Of a DNA stretch of 64,000 bases, positions 51,657 to 61,541 are shown one piece after another; positions within the stretch are counted from its first letter, which is position 1; every line of letters starts with the position of its first letter. Position numbers and translations under genes: made by a program. The stretch spans positions 5,394,001 to 5,458,000 of the forward strand of contig NZ_CP108474.1 in NCBI RefSeq assembly GCF_036226445.1. Direction: 5' to 3'. This stretch comes from Streptomyces sp. NBC_01255. GTDB lineage: Bacteria; Actinomycetota; Actinomycetes; Streptomycetales; Streptomycetaceae. The notes under the pieces were generated by a model. That model ran no database searches. It was not told where the DNA came from and saw nothing but the letters and a program-made list of their open reading frames with translations.

Positions 51657-52103
51657 ATGCTGACCATCACCCGGGCCCTGTACGACCAGATCGTGGAACA
51701 CTCCCGCGCGGACCACCCCGACGAGGCCTGCGGCGTGGTCGCGGGCCCGGAGGGCAGCGGCCGCCCCGAGCGCTTCATCCCCATGCTGAACGCCGCCCGC
51801 TCGCCCACCTTCTACGAGTTCGACTCCGCGGACCTGCTCAAGCTCTACCGCGACATGGACGACCGGGACGAGGAGCCCGTCGTCGTCTACCACTCGCACA
51901 CCGCCACCGAGGCCTACCCGTCCCGCACGGACATCTCGTACGCGAACGAGCCGCAGGCCCACTACGTCCTCGTCTCCACCGCCGACACCGACGGCGCCGG
52001 CCCCTTCCAGTTCCGCTCCTTCACCATCGTCGAGGGCGTCGTGACCGAGGAAGAGGTCAAGGTCGTCGAGGCCTACCAGGCCGAGGCGGACGGGCCCGGG
52101 TGA
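51657..52103 (+). CDS. mec: JAMM/MPN-domain metalloprotease of the CysO pathway (Mec-like)
   Basis: 148 aa. The JAMM zinc motif is complete: Glu23 (DEACG), His79 and His81 (YHSHTATEAYPSRTD), Ser89 and Asp92. In mycobacteria Mec+ releases cysteine from the CysO-Cys adduct, and related enzymes trim residues after the Gly-Gly of sulfur carriers. The partners cysO (55362) and cysM (55646) are 3.3 kb downstream on the same strand, separated by the B12 importer genes. Here CysO ends GGMV, so trimming is also needed. The gene appears to be leaderless. Confidence 0.88.
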   Translation: MLTITRALYDQIVEHSRADHPDEACGVVAGPEGSGRPERFIPMLNAARSPTFYEFDSADLLKLYRDMDDRDEEPVVVYHSHTATEAYPSRTDISYANEPQAHYVLVSTADTDGAGPFQFRSFTIVEGVVTEEEVKVVEAYQAEADGPG

Positions 52104-52119
52104 GACACTGACCCGGACC

Positions 52120-52225
52120 AACGGGCGGCAGGACCCAGGAAACCGGTACGAATCCGGTGCGGTCCCGCCACTGTGACCGGCGCCTTCGGGCGCCGGGAGC
52201 CAGGAACTGACCTGCCGCCTCTCAC
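52120..52225 (+). ncRNA. Cobalamin riboswitch
   Basis: P1 closes with GGCGGCAGG (52124-52132) and CCTGCCGCC (52211-52219). Between them are the conserved core AATCCGGTGCGGTCCCGCCA, the peripheral hairpin CGGCGCC-TTC-GGGCGCCG and the B12 box GAGCCAGGAACTGACC. The downstream hairpin GGGGA/TCCCC (52234-52251) directly abuts the GGAGGAGG ribosome site (52252-52259) of btuF, so control is probably at translation initiation. Confidence 0.93.
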
Positions 52226-52268
52226 CACCGATCGGGGACGTGGAAATCCCCGGAGGAGGCATTCCGTC

Positions 52269-53240
52269 GTGACCCGGCCCCGCCGTGCCCTGCTGCCCGC
52301 GCTCGCTCTCGTCCCGCTCCTCGCCGCCTGCTCGGCCCCCGCGGAGCAGACCCCCTCGGCGAAGCCCGCACCCGGATTCCCGTACACCGTCGACAACTGC
52401 GGCGTGAAGGCCACCTACAAGGCCCCGCCGAAGCGCGTCGTCACCATGAACCAGCACGTCACCGAGGTGATGCTCGCCCTCGGCCTGGAGAAGTCGCTCG
52501 TCGGCACCGCCTACCTCGACGACGCGGTCCTCCCCGCGTACAAGAAGGCCTACGACACCGTCCCCGTCGTCGCCAAGGAGTACCCCTCCAAGGAGGCCCT
52601 CCTCGCCGCGAACCCCGACTTCGTGTACGGCGGTTACGCCTCCGCCTTCGACGCCAAGGACGGCCGCAGCCGCGACGACCTCAAGCGCTCCGGCATCGCC
52701 ACCCGCCTCAACACCGAGTACTGCCCGTCCGGTTCGCCCTCGGTCGACGACCTCTACCGCGAAGTCCGCGAGGTCGGCCGGACCTTCGGCGTCCCCGACC
52801 GGGCCGAGACCTGGATCCGCGAGGCCCGCACGACCGTCACCGCCACGGAGAAGCGCCTCAAGGGCACCCCGCCGGTCTCCGTCTTCGTCTACGACAGCGG
52901 CGACAAGACCGCGTTCACGGCGGGCGGCAAGGGCATCGGCAACGACCTCATCACCCGGGCCGGCGGCCGGAACGTCTTCGCCGACCTCGACAAGGCCTTC
53001 GGCGACGCCACCTGGGAACAGGTCGTCGACCGCAAGCCCGACGTCATCGTCATCTACGACTACGGCTCCATCACCGTCGAACAGAAGAAGAAGCGGCTCC
53101 TCGACGACCCGGCGCTGAAGGACGTCCCCGCGGTCAAGAACCGCCGGTTCGCCGTCATGCCCCTCTCCGACACCGTCCTCGGCGTCCGGGTCCCCGCCGC
53201 CGTCGACAAGCTCGCCGCCCAGCTCCACCCGGCCCGGTGA
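52269..53240 (+). CDS. btuF: Cobalamin ABC transporter substrate-binding lipoprotein
   Basis: 323 aa from a GTG ten bases after GGAGGAGG. The lipobox is LLAAC at about residue 17. The TroA/BtuF-like fold is indicated by PKRVVTMNQHVTEVMLALGL, then PSKEALLAANPDFVYGGYAS, and a C-terminal block with KNRRFAVMPLSDTVLGVRVP. The upstream cobalamin riboswitch points to vitamin B12 or a related corrinoid rather than a siderophore. GTGA overlap couples it to the permease gene. Confidence 0.9.
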   Translation: MTRPRRALLPALALVPLLAACSAPAEQTPSAKPAPGFPYTVDNCGVKATYKAPPKRVVTMNQHVTEVMLALGLEKSLVGTAYLDDAVLPAYKKAYDTVPVVAKEYPSKEALLAANPDFVYGGYASAFDAKDGRSRDDLKRSGIATRLNTEYCPSGSPSVDDLYREVREVGRTFGVPDRAETWIREARTTVTATEKRLKGTPPVSVFVYDSGDKTAFTAGGKGIGNDLITRAGGRNVFADLDKAFGDATWEQVVDRKPDVIVIYDYGSITVEQKKKRLLDDPALKDVPAVKNRRFAVMPLSDTVLGVRVPAAVDKLAAQLHPAR

Positions 53241-54298
53241 CCGCGGTCCTCGACCGGGCCAAGGCGACGGCCGCGCCGGCCTCCGGGACGTCGCGGTACG
53301 TCCTCGTCGTCGCCGGACTCGCCCTCGCCCTGGCCCTCGCGGGGATCGCCTCCCTCGCCCTCGGCTCCGTCCGCATCCCGCCCGGCCAGGTGCTCGACGC
53401 CCTGACCGGGCAGGCGGGCCCCTCCCCGTACCGCACGATCGTGCTCGACGTCCGGCTGCCCCGGGTCCTGCTCGGCGTGGTCGTCGGCGCCGGGCTCGCC
53501 GTCGTCGGCGCCGTCCTCCAGGCCCTCGTCAACAACCGGCTCGCCGACCCCTTCCTCCTCGGAATCTCCTCCGGCGCCTCCGCCGGAGCCGTCCTCGTCC
53601 TGGTCCTGGGCATCGGGGGAGGGGTGACCACCACCATCGCCCTGCCCGGCGGGGCCTTCGCCGGCGCCCTCCTCGCCCTCGTCCTCGTCTACGGGCTCGC
53701 GCGCCGCGGCGGGACCATGACCGGCGCCCGGCTCGTCCTCGCCGGAGTCGCCGTCTCGTACATCCTCTCCGCCCTCACGACCCTGATCCTGGCCGCCGCC
53801 GGCCGTCCCGAGCACTTCCGTGAGGCGCTGTACTGGTCCCTCGGCGGCCTCGGCAGCGCCCGCTGGGACACCCTCGTCCTGCCCACCGCCGTCCTGGCCC
53901 TCGGCATCGGCCTCCTGCTCACCCTCTCCCGCCCGCTCGACCTGCTCCTCGTCGGCGAGGAGGGCGCCACCGTCCTCGGCCTCGACACCGCCCGCTTCCG
54001 CGCCACCGTCTTCGTCCTCGTCTCCCTCGTCACCGCCGTCATGGTCGCGGCCAGCGGAGCCGTCGGCTTCATCGGACTCATGGCCCCGCACGCCGCCCGG
54101 CTCGCCGTCGGCGCCCCGCACCGCCGCCTCCTGCCCGTCGCCGCGCTCGGCGGTGCGGTCGCCCTGGTCCTCGCCGACCTCGGCGCCCGGACCGTCACCG
54201 CGCCCCAGGACCTCCCCGTCGGCGTCCTCACCGCGCTCATCGGCGGCCCGCTCTTCCTCTGGCTGATGCGCCGACGCCCCGAAGGAGCACCCCTGTGA
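53237..54298 (+). CDS. btuC: FecCD-family ABC permease, cobalamin uptake
   Basis: 353 aa from a GTG overlapping the previous stop, with nine or ten membrane helices. Typical blocks are DVRLPRVLLGVVVGAGLAVV, GAVLQALVNNRLADPFLLGI (with GISSGAS next) and GFIGLMAPHAARLAVGAPHR, the last being the EAA-like coupling loop. It forms the channel that works with btuF and btuD. Riboswitch control indicates corrinoid import. Confidence 0.92.
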   Translation: MTAVLDRAKATAAPASGTSRYVLVVAGLALALALAGIASLALGSVRIPPGQVLDALTGQAGPSPYRTIVLDVRLPRVLLGVVVGAGLAVVGAVLQALVNNRLADPFLLGISSGASAGAVLVLVLGIGGGVTTTIALPGGAFAGALLALVLVYGLARRGGTMTGARLVLAGVAVSYILSALTTLILAAAGRPEHFREALYWSLGGLGSARWDTLVLPTAVLALGIGLLLTLSRPLDLLLVGEEGATVLGLDTARFRATVFVLVSLVTAVMVAASGAVGFIGLMAPHAARLAVGAPHRRLLPVAALGGAVALVLADLGARTVTAPQDLPVGVLTALIGGPLFLWLMRRRPEGAPL

Positions 54299-54314
54299 CC
54301 GAAGGAGCACTCCG

Positions 54315-55100
54315 ATGACCGAACTGCGGCTCCACGGACTCTCGTACGGGCAACGCCTCCGCTCCGCCGACCTCACCGTCCGCCCCGGCGAGACCGTCGG
54401 CCTCATCGGCCCCAATGGCAGCGGCAAGACCACCCTTCTGCGCTGCGTGTACGGGACCCTCGTCCCCACCGCCGGCCGCGCCACGCTCGACGGCGACGAC
54501 CTCCACGCCCTCGGCCCCAAGGCCCGCGCCCGCCGCGTCGCCACCGTCCCGCAGGACAGCGCCACCGAGTTCGAACTCACCGTCCGCGAACTGGTCGCCC
54601 TCGGCCGCTCCCCGCACAAACGGTTCTGGGAAGGCGACACCGGCGCCGACCGCGAGAGCGCCGACGCCGCCCTCGCCCGCGTCGGCCTCACCGAGCTCGC
54701 CGACCGCGCGTTCCCCACCCTCTCCGGCGGCGAACGCCAGCGCGCCCTGGTCGCCCGCGCCCTCGTCCAGGACCCGGCCCTCCTCGTCCTCGACGAGCCC
54801 ACCAACCACCTGGACATCCGCCACCAGCTCGACATCCTGCGCCTCGTCCGCACCCTGGGCACCACCAACCTGCTCGCCCTGCACGACCTCAACCTCGCGG
54901 GGGCGTACTGCGACCGCCTCTACGTCCTGGTGGAGGGCCGGGTCGTCACCGGAGGCACCCCCGAAGAGATCCTCACCCCCGCGCTCCTCGCCGCCGTCTA
55001 CGGGGTGGACGCCGAGGTCATCCCGCACCCGAGGACCGGCAGCCCGACCGTCCTCTACCTGCACAGTCCGGTAGGCGGTCAGAAACTGACCACCATGTGA
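54315..55100 (+). CDS. btuD: ABC transporter ATP-binding protein, cobalamin uptake
   Basis: 261 aa. Walker A GPNGSGKTT (about residues 33-41), Q-loop VPQDSATEF, signature LSGGERQRALVARALVQ, Walker B LLVLDEPTNHLD and the switch His in LLALHDLN. It is of the FecE/BtuD subgroup and completes the btuFCD importer. It is followed closely by the leader peptide gene and cysO-cysM on the same strand. Confidence 0.92.
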   Translation: MTELRLHGLSYGQRLRSADLTVRPGETVGLIGPNGSGKTTLLRCVYGTLVPTAGRATLDGDDLHALGPKARARRVATVPQDSATEFELTVRELVALGRSPHKRFWEGDTGADRESADAALARVGLTELADRAFPTLSGGERQRALVARALVQDPALLVLDEPTNHLDIRHQLDILRLVRTLGTTNLLALHDLNLAGAYCDRLYVLVEGRVVTGGTPEEILTPALLAAVYGVDAEVIPHPRTGSPTVLYLHSPVGGQKLTTM

Positions 55101-55144
55101 GATCACATTCCGGAACCCGGACCGGGAATCGATACGATGAGCCC

Positions 55145-55261
55145 ATGGTTTCCCACGACGTGAGCGAAGAGACTCCGGGCACACCCCTGCTCGTGGCACG
55201 CCTGCACGTCGACCTGTGCCGCCTCTCCAGCGCGATGTGTACGTCCCGCGCTGCGCTCTGA
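55145..55261 (+). CDS. Cysteine-codon leader peptide upstream of cysO-cysM
   Basis: 38 aa, ATG at 55145 to TGA at 55259-55261. The segment LLVARLHVDLCRLSSAMC is typical of streptomycete 'putative leader peptides' (arginine, HVDL, then the sensed residue). Two Cys codons (TGC, TGT) fall in the second half. It sits about 100 bases before cysO, with a GC hairpin (CCCCC/GGGGG, 55298-55315) in between. Ribosome stalling at Cys codons could control expression of the cysteine genes downstream. The attenuation mechanism is inferred. Confidence 0.75.
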   Translation: MVSHDVSEETPGTPLLVARLHVDLCRLSSAMCTSRAAL

Positions 55262-56596
<1,335 letters not shown>

Positions 56597-56606
56597 GTAC
56601 GGTCCC

Positions 56607-57101
56607 TCACCGCGCGAGATGGCGGACCTGGTCCCACACGACCGGGTCCGCCGTTCCCGCTCTCCGGCGGAAGTCCGCCATCGGAACGTCCCGCAGCTCG
56701 TCCGTCTCCAGGAAGCTCGGCCGCCCCTGAGCGTCGCCCACCGCCCCCGGCGGCAGCGCGATCACGCCCGGCCGCTCGTCGTGGTACTTGCTGGTGATCT
56801 TGGCGACGAGCGCACTGTCACCCCGCAGCACGAGCACCAGACACGGCCGGTCCTTCGAACCGGGCCCGTCCTCGAAGGGCACGTCCGCCCACCAGATCTC
56901 CCCCGCCCGCGGCAGCCGCGACGGAGCCTTGGCCTTCGGCCCCGCAGGCCGACCGGGCGGCCGGGTCCGCTCCGCGGGCCTCCGGCCCGAAGGCCTCCGA
57001 CCCGAGGGCCTTCCCGACGAACTCTTCCGCCCACCGGCGACCACCACGACCAGCGCGATCACCACGACCGCGGCCAGCGCGGGCCACCATGACGTGTCCA
57101 T
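56607..57101 (-). CDS. Membrane-anchored PemK/MazF-like protein
   Basis: 164 aa. An N-terminal membrane helix (about residues 5-24) is followed by a basic linker with SGRRPSGRR-type repeats (about 26-60). A PemK/MazF-like domain follows (PRAGEIWWADVPFEDGPGSK, DRPCLVLVLRGDSALVAKIT). MazF-type toxins are usually soluble mRNA endoribonucleases paired with an antitoxin; neither holds here. It is convergent with cysM. It could be an RNase confined to the membrane or a repurposed fold. Confidence 0.8.
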   Translation of the reverse strand: MDTSWWPALAAVVVIALVVVVAGGRKSSSGRPSGRRPSGRRPAERTRPPGRPAGPKAKAPSRLPRAGEIWWADVPFEDGPGSKDRPCLVLVLRGDSALVAKITSKYHDERPGVIALPPGAVGDAQGRPSFLETDELRDVPMADFRRRAGTADPVVWDQVRHLAR

Positions 57102-57304
57102 ACCTCAAGACGGTACCGGCGCGCGCCCCACTCCGCCGTGGCGCCCCGCCATCCATCCGAACCGGTGACAGAGCCCGTGAGTTCGCCCACAACGGGCCGC
57201 CACGAAGGAGCGACAGGCCCACGTGCGCCTTACGCTCGACAGACCGCACAGCCTCCCCCTCCCTCAGCGCGCTTTCCGCACCCGTCCACGGAGGTTCACG
57301 CTCC

Positions 57305-58057
57305 ATGAAGCTCACCGTCGTCGGTTGCTCCGGGTCGTTCCCGTCCGCGGATTCGGCCTGTTCGAGCTACCTCGTCGAGGCCGACGGCTTCCGGTTGCTC
57401 CTCGACATGGGCAACGGCGCCCTCGGCGAGCTGCAACGACACATCGGTCTGTACGACCTCGACGCGATCTTCCTCAGCCATCTGCACGCGGACCACTGCA
57501 TCGACATGTGCGGGTACTTCGTCGCCCGCTACTACCGGCACGAGGGCGGGCGCTGCGACGCGATCCCCGTCTACGCACCGGAGGGCGCCGAGCAGCGGCT
57601 GACCACGGCGTACGACGACACCCCCTCGCCCACCGCGATGAGCGAGGTCTTCGACTTCCGCACGCTGAAGTCGGCCGCCTTCGAGATCGGCCCCTTCACC
57701 GTCCGCACGGAGAAGGTGTGCCACCCGGTCGAGGCGTACGGCATCCGCATCGAGCACGGCGGCCGTTCGCTCACGTACTCCGGCGACACCGGGGTCTGCG
57801 ACGCGCTGCACAAGCTCGCCGAGGGCACCGACCTCTTCCTGTGCGAGGCCTCCTTCACCCACGGCAAGGAGGACATCCCGGCCCTCCACCTCAACGGCCG
57901 CGAGGCCGGGGCGCAGGCGACCCGGGCCGGTGTCGGCCGGCTGGTGCTCACCCACATCCCCCCGTGGACGGACGGCGAGCAGAACCTGGCGGACGCGCGC
58001 GAGGTCTACAAGGGCCCGTCGGAGCTGGCGCGCCCGGGCGCGGTCTACGCGATCTGA
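57305..58057 (+). CDS. MBL-fold metallo-hydrolase (RNase Z-like)
   Basis: 250 aa. The metal motif HLHADHCID (in FLSHLHADHC) with a further His in VCHPVEAYG, Asp in SGDTGVCD, and terminal His in VLTHIPPW give the full binuclear site. The N-terminus (MKLTVVGCSGSFPSADSACS) resembles the RNase Z/phosphodiesterase subgroup. The substrate could be RNA or a cyclic nucleotide; not readable. GGAGG lies about 12 bases before the ATG. Ends at a strong terminator. Confidence 0.9.
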   Translation: MKLTVVGCSGSFPSADSACSSYLVEADGFRLLLDMGNGALGELQRHIGLYDLDAIFLSHLHADHCIDMCGYFVARYYRHEGGRCDAIPVYAPEGAEQRLTTAYDDTPSPTAMSEVFDFRTLKSAAFEIGPFTVRTEKVCHPVEAYGIRIEHGGRSLTYSGDTGVCDALHKLAEGTDLFLCEASFTHGKEDIPALHLNGREAGAQATRAGVGRLVLTHIPPWTDGEQNLADAREVYKGPSELARPGAVYAI

Positions 58058-58084
58058 CACCTCTGTACTCCCTCTGTACCTACG

Positions 58085-58122
58085 GGGAAGGCCCCGGAAC
58101 CTGTCGGTTCCGGGGCCTTCCC
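58085..58122. terminator. Bidirectional hairpin between MBL gene and nagE2
   Basis: GGGAAGGCCCCGGAACC pairs perfectly (17 bp) with its complement around the loop TGTC and is followed by TTT on the plus strand. It lies between convergent genes. Confidence 0.92.
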
Positions 58123-58139
58123 TTTGGTACGGGTGAGGA

Positions 58140-59405
58140 TCACGCCTTGGTGAGGTCCTCGATCTCCTCCTCGGGCTCGCGGCCCGGGGTCATGATGTTG
58201 AACTTGGTGATCGCGAAGCGGAAGACCACGTAGTAGATCGCCGCGAAGGCGAGTCCGATCGGGATGATCAGCCACGGCTTGGACGCGTACGTCCAGTTCA
58301 GGAAGTAGTCCAGGGCACCGGCGGAGAAGGTGAAGCCGTGGTGCACGCCGAGGGCCGAGGTGATGACCATCGAGGCGGCGGTGAGCACCGCGTGGATCAC
58401 GTACAGCAGGGGCGCCAGGAACATGAACGCGAACTCGATGGGCTCGGTGATGCCCGTGACGAACGAGGTCAGGGCGAGCGAGAACATCATGCCGCCGACG
58501 ACCTTGCGGCGCTCGGGGCGGGCGCAGTGGGTGATCGCCAGGGCGACGGCCGGCAGCGCGAACATCATGATCGGGAAGAAGCCGGACATGAACTGACCGG
58601 CGGACGGGTCACCGTGGAAGAAGCGCGGCAGGTCGCCGTGCCAGACGGCACCGGTGGAGTCGGTGAAGGAGCCGATCTCCTGCCAGGCGACGGTGTTCAC
58701 GAACTGGTGCATGCCGACCGGGAGCAGACCACGGTTGATCGCGCCGAAGACGCCGGAGCCGAGAGCGCCGAGGCCGGTCATCCAGTTGCCGAAGTCGGTG
58801 ATGACGCCACCGATGGGCTCCCAGAGGAGACCGAAGACGACACCCATGATGGTGCCGACGAAGGCCATGATGATCGGGACGAGACGGCGGCCGTTGAAGA
58901 AGCCGAGCCAGTCGACCAGCTTGGTGCGGTGGTACCGCTGCCAGATCACACCGGCGAGCAGACCCATGATGATGCCGCCGAAGACCTTGGGGTCGTTGTA
59001 CGTCGCGGCGACGTCGACACCCTTGTTCGCGGTCGTGTTGACGACGGCCTCGGCGGTCGGGAACGCGGTCAGCACGTTCTTGTAGACCAGGAAGCCGACC
59101 AGCGCGGCGAGCGCGGTCGAGCCGTCGGCCTTCTTCGCGAAGCCGATCGCGATGCCGACGCAGAACAGCAGCGGCATGTTGGCGAAGACCGCGTCACCGG
59201 CCGTGGCGAAGACAGAGGCGACCTTGTCCCAGCCGAGACCTTCGGCGCCGAACACGTCGGGCTGGCCGAGACGGAGCAAGATACCCGCGGCCGGCAGAAC
59301 GGCGATCGGCAGCTGCAGGCTGCGACCGACCTTCTGCAGGCCCTGGAACAGGCCGGATCCGCGCTTCTTCGCGGGAGCGGCGGCCTGGGCGGTGGCCGTA
59401 CTCAT
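58140..59405 (-). CDS. nagE2: PTS EIIC permease, N-acetylglucosamine-specific
   Basis: 421 aa from an ATG with GGAGGAAG upstream. About ten membrane helices. The glucose-superfamily EIIC features are LQKVGRSLQLPIAVLPAAGI, GFFNGRRLVPI and the substrate-region GITEPIEFAF. It imports and phosphorylates GlcNAc with the shared EIIB (61226). Three DasR-type operators precede it (59477-59524). The symbol follows remembered S. coelicolor synteny and order. It has no fused EIIB or EIIA domain. Confidence 0.9.
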   Translation of the reverse strand: MSTATAQAAAPAKKRGSGLFQGLQKVGRSLQLPIAVLPAAGILLRLGQPDVFGAEGLGWDKVASVFATAGDAVFANMPLLFCVGIAIGFAKKADGSTALAALVGFLVYKNVLTAFPTAEAVVNTTANKGVDVAATYNDPKVFGGIIMGLLAGVIWQRYHRTKLVDWLGFFNGRRLVPIIMAFVGTIMGVVFGLLWEPIGGVITDFGNWMTGLGALGSGVFGAINRGLLPVGMHQFVNTVAWQEIGSFTDSTGAVWHGDLPRFFHGDPSAGQFMSGFFPIMMFALPAVALAITHCARPERRKVVGGMMFSLALTSFVTGITEPIEFAFMFLAPLLYVIHAVLTAASMVITSALGVHHGFTFSAGALDYFLNWTYASKPWLIIPIGLAFAAIYYVVFRFAITKFNIMTPGREPEEEIEDLTKA

Positions 59406-59476
59406 CAACTTCCTCCAGTAAGGCAAGGCGCCGCCAGGGACAGTGAACACGGGGGGAGGCGACGTCTCGTGGAACG

Positions 59477-59524
59477 CGGTGGTCTGGACCGCGTGGTCTA
59501 CACCAATCAGTGGTGTAGACCAGT
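59477..59524. promoter_or_regulatory. Triple DasR-responsive element (dre) upstream of nagE2
   Basis: AGTGGTGTAGACCAGT (59509-59524) differs by one base from the site at 61038. CGTGGTCTACACCAAT (59492-59507) and CGGTGGTCTGGACCGC (59477-59492) are weaker copies. All share the TGGTnTnnACCA core of the GlcNAc regulator DasR. Confidence 0.8.
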
Positions 59525-59596
59525 TTTAGCACGTGAGACTTAGATAAGGAACCTGCGAATTTTGTGTGCTCAGCCATAGCCGGAAATGCACGACAT

Positions 59597-59628
59597 AAGG
59601 CCCCCGAACCGTCAGGTCCAGGGGCCTT
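59597..59628. terminator. Hairpin between nagE1 and nagE2
   Basis: AAGGCCCCCGAACC pairs with GGTCCAGGGGCCTT (12 of 14 bases) around GTCA and is followed by TT on the plus strand. It separates the nagE1 stop from the nagE2 promoter, so the two are independent transcripts. Confidence 0.75.
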
Positions 59629-59692
59629 TTGTGGGCCTTACAAGGGGGACGAAAGCCCTGAATCGTTCAGCCTCTGCAGGGTGACCGCAGCG

Positions 59693-60991
59693 CTACTTGA
59701 CGTTCTCCCGCTCCATCTCGTCCCCGACCTCGTCCGGCTCACGGCCGGGCGTCTGGAGGTTGAACTTGGTGATCGCGAACCGGAAGATCGCGTAGTACAC
59801 GACCGCGAAGGCGAGACCGATCGGAATGATCAGCCACGGCTTCGTCGCGAGGCCCCAGTTGATCACGTAGTCGATCAGACCTGCCGAGAAGCTGAAGCCG
59901 TCCTTCACGCCGAACGCCCACGTCACCGCCATCGAGACACCCGTCAGCACCGCGTGGATCGCGTACAGCACCGGCGCGATGAAGAGGAACGAGTACTCGA
60001 TCGGTTCGGTGATGCCGGTGACGAACGAGGTCAGCGCGACCGACAGCATCATGCCGCCGACCTCCTTGCGCCGGTGCGGCTTGGCGCAGTGGGTGATCGC
60101 CAGCGCGGCCGCCGGAAGCGCGAACATCATGATCGGGAAGAAGCCCGTCAGGAACTGGCCGGCGTTCGGGTCGCCCGCCAGGAACATGGGGATGTCGCCG
60201 TGGACCACCGTGCCGTCCGGCTTCTCGTACGTGCCGAACTGGAACCAGATGGGCACGTTCAGGAACTGGTGCAGGCCGATGACGAGCAGCGCCCGGTTCG
60301 CCAGACCGAAGATGCCCGAACCCCACGAGCCGAGTCCGACCAGCCAGTCGCTGAAGTTCTCCAGACCCTCACCGATCGGCGGCCAGACCCACAGGCACAG
60401 CGAGGCGAACGCGATCGCCACGAACGTCATGATGATCGGCACGAGACGGCGGCCGTTGAAGAAGCCCAGCCAGTCGACCAGCTTCGTCCGGTGGTACCGC
60501 TGCCACAGGTACGCGGTGAGCAGGCCCACGACGATGCCGCCGAAGACGCCGGGGTTCTGGTACGTGTAGGCCGCGAAGGCCTCCCCGGGCGCCAGGCAGC
60601 CGCCGCCGATGTCCCTCGTACCCGTGGGGCAGTCCTTCGGGAACTGACGCAGGACCGTGTAGTAGACGAGGAAGCCGACGACGGCCGCGAGCGCGGTCGA
60701 GCCGTCCGACTTCTTCGCCATGCCGATCGCGACACCGACGCAGAACAGCATCGGCAGACCGAGGTTGCCGTCGAGCAGGGCGCCGCCCGCGCCCGCCATC
60801 ACCGCGGCGACCTTGTCCCAGCCGAGACCCTCCGCACCGAAGACGTCCGGCTGGCCGAGCCGGTTGATGATGCCCGCCGCCGGCAGCACCGCGATGGGGA
60901 GCTGAAGGCTGCGCCCCATCTTCTGCAGCCCCTGGAAGAGCCCGCCCCACAGGGACTTCTGCGGCCGCGCCGCGGCGCTGTCCGTACTCAT
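59693..60991 (-). CDS. nagE1: PTS EIIC permease, paralogue of nagE2
   Basis: 432 aa from an ATG with GGGAGGAC upstream. It is closely similar to the gene at 58140: LQKMGRSLQLPIAVLPAAGI, LVDWLGFFNGRRLVPIIM and FVTGITEPIEYSFLF are shared. It has an extra Cys-containing loop (KDCPTGTRDIGGGCLAPG, about 138-155) not present in nagE2. In S. coelicolor nagE2, not nagE1, is described as the main GlcNAc permease (from memory). A DasR site lies 47 bases upstream, in the region shared with nagF. Confidence 0.88.
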   Translation of the reverse strand: MSTDSAAARPQKSLWGGLFQGLQKMGRSLQLPIAVLPAAGIINRLGQPDVFGAEGLGWDKVAAVMAGAGGALLDGNLGLPMLFCVGVAIGMAKKSDGSTALAAVVGFLVYYTVLRQFPKDCPTGTRDIGGGCLAPGEAFAAYTYQNPGVFGGIVVGLLTAYLWQRYHRTKLVDWLGFFNGRRLVPIIMTFVAIAFASLCLWVWPPIGEGLENFSDWLVGLGSWGSGIFGLANRALLVIGLHQFLNVPIWFQFGTYEKPDGTVVHGDIPMFLAGDPNAGQFLTGFFPIMMFALPAAALAITHCAKPHRRKEVGGMMLSVALTSFVTGITEPIEYSFLFIAPVLYAIHAVLTGVSMAVTWAFGVKDGFSFSAGLIDYVINWGLATKPWLIIPIGLAFAVVYYAIFRFAITKFNLQTPGREPDEVGDEMERENVK

Positions 60992-61037
60992 CGGCGTCCT
61001 CCCTGCCCGGATCAAGCCGGGTCCGCGTCTCGTGCAC

Positions 61038-61053
61038 ACTGGTGTAGACCAGT
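61038..61053. promoter_or_regulatory. DasR-responsive element between nagE1 and nagF
   Basis: ACTGGTGTAGACCAGT, a near-perfect 16-bp palindrome matching the dre consensus. It lies in the divergent promoter region, 47 bases from the nagE1 start and 173 from the nagF start. Confidence 0.85.
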
Positions 61054-61225
61054 TGCGATAGGCTCCGGGAGCCCGCTGAGGACAGGCCGCCGGTGATCGT
61101 CATCATTCGGCAGAACGGCGGCACTCGCTCGCGAAGTTGGGCCAACCGTGGGTTACCGTGACAAAGCGGACCACAGGTGCGCCGAGATTCGCGCTCGCGC
61201 GAACGGAACGGACAGGGAGAAACAC

Positions 61226-61459
61226 ATGGCCACCAAGGCTGAGAAGATCGTCGCCGGGCTCGGCGGCATCGACAACATCGAAGAGGTCGAGGGCTGCATC
61301 ACCCGGCTGCGCACCGAGGTCGTCAACCCCGCGCTCGTCGACGAGGCCGCGCTCAAGGCCGCCGGCGCCCACGGCGTCGTGAAGATGGGCAGCGCCATCC
61401 AGGTCGTCATCGGCACCGACGCGGACCCGATCGCCGCGGAGATCGAAGACCTGATGTGA
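61226..61459 (+). CDS. nagF: PTS EIIB component, N-acetylglucosamine
   Basis: 77 aa from an ATG preceded by GGGAGA; the coding pattern begins MATKAEKIVAGLGG. The phosphorylated Cys is Cys24 in EGCITRLR. It transfers phosphate from EIIA to sugar bound by the EIIC permeases encoded on the other strand. As a stand-alone domain it can serve both nagE1 and nagE2. It is followed by a terminator. Confidence 0.93.
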   Translation: MATKAEKIVAGLGGIDNIEEVEGCITRLRTEVVNPALVDEAALKAAGAHGVVKMGSAIQVVIGTDADPIAAEIEDLM

Positions 61460-61492
61460 GACCTGGTGCGAGCGACCGACTCGCACCGACAG

Positions 61493-61520
61493 GGGCCCGT
61501 TCCGGCAGGGGAACGGGCCC
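61493..61520 (+). terminator. Hairpin after nagF
   Basis: GGGCCCGTTCC pairs perfectly with GGAACGGGCCC; loop GGCAGG; followed by TTCGT. Confidence 0.85.
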
Positions 61521-61541
61521 TTCGTCATGGACGGACCCTTG

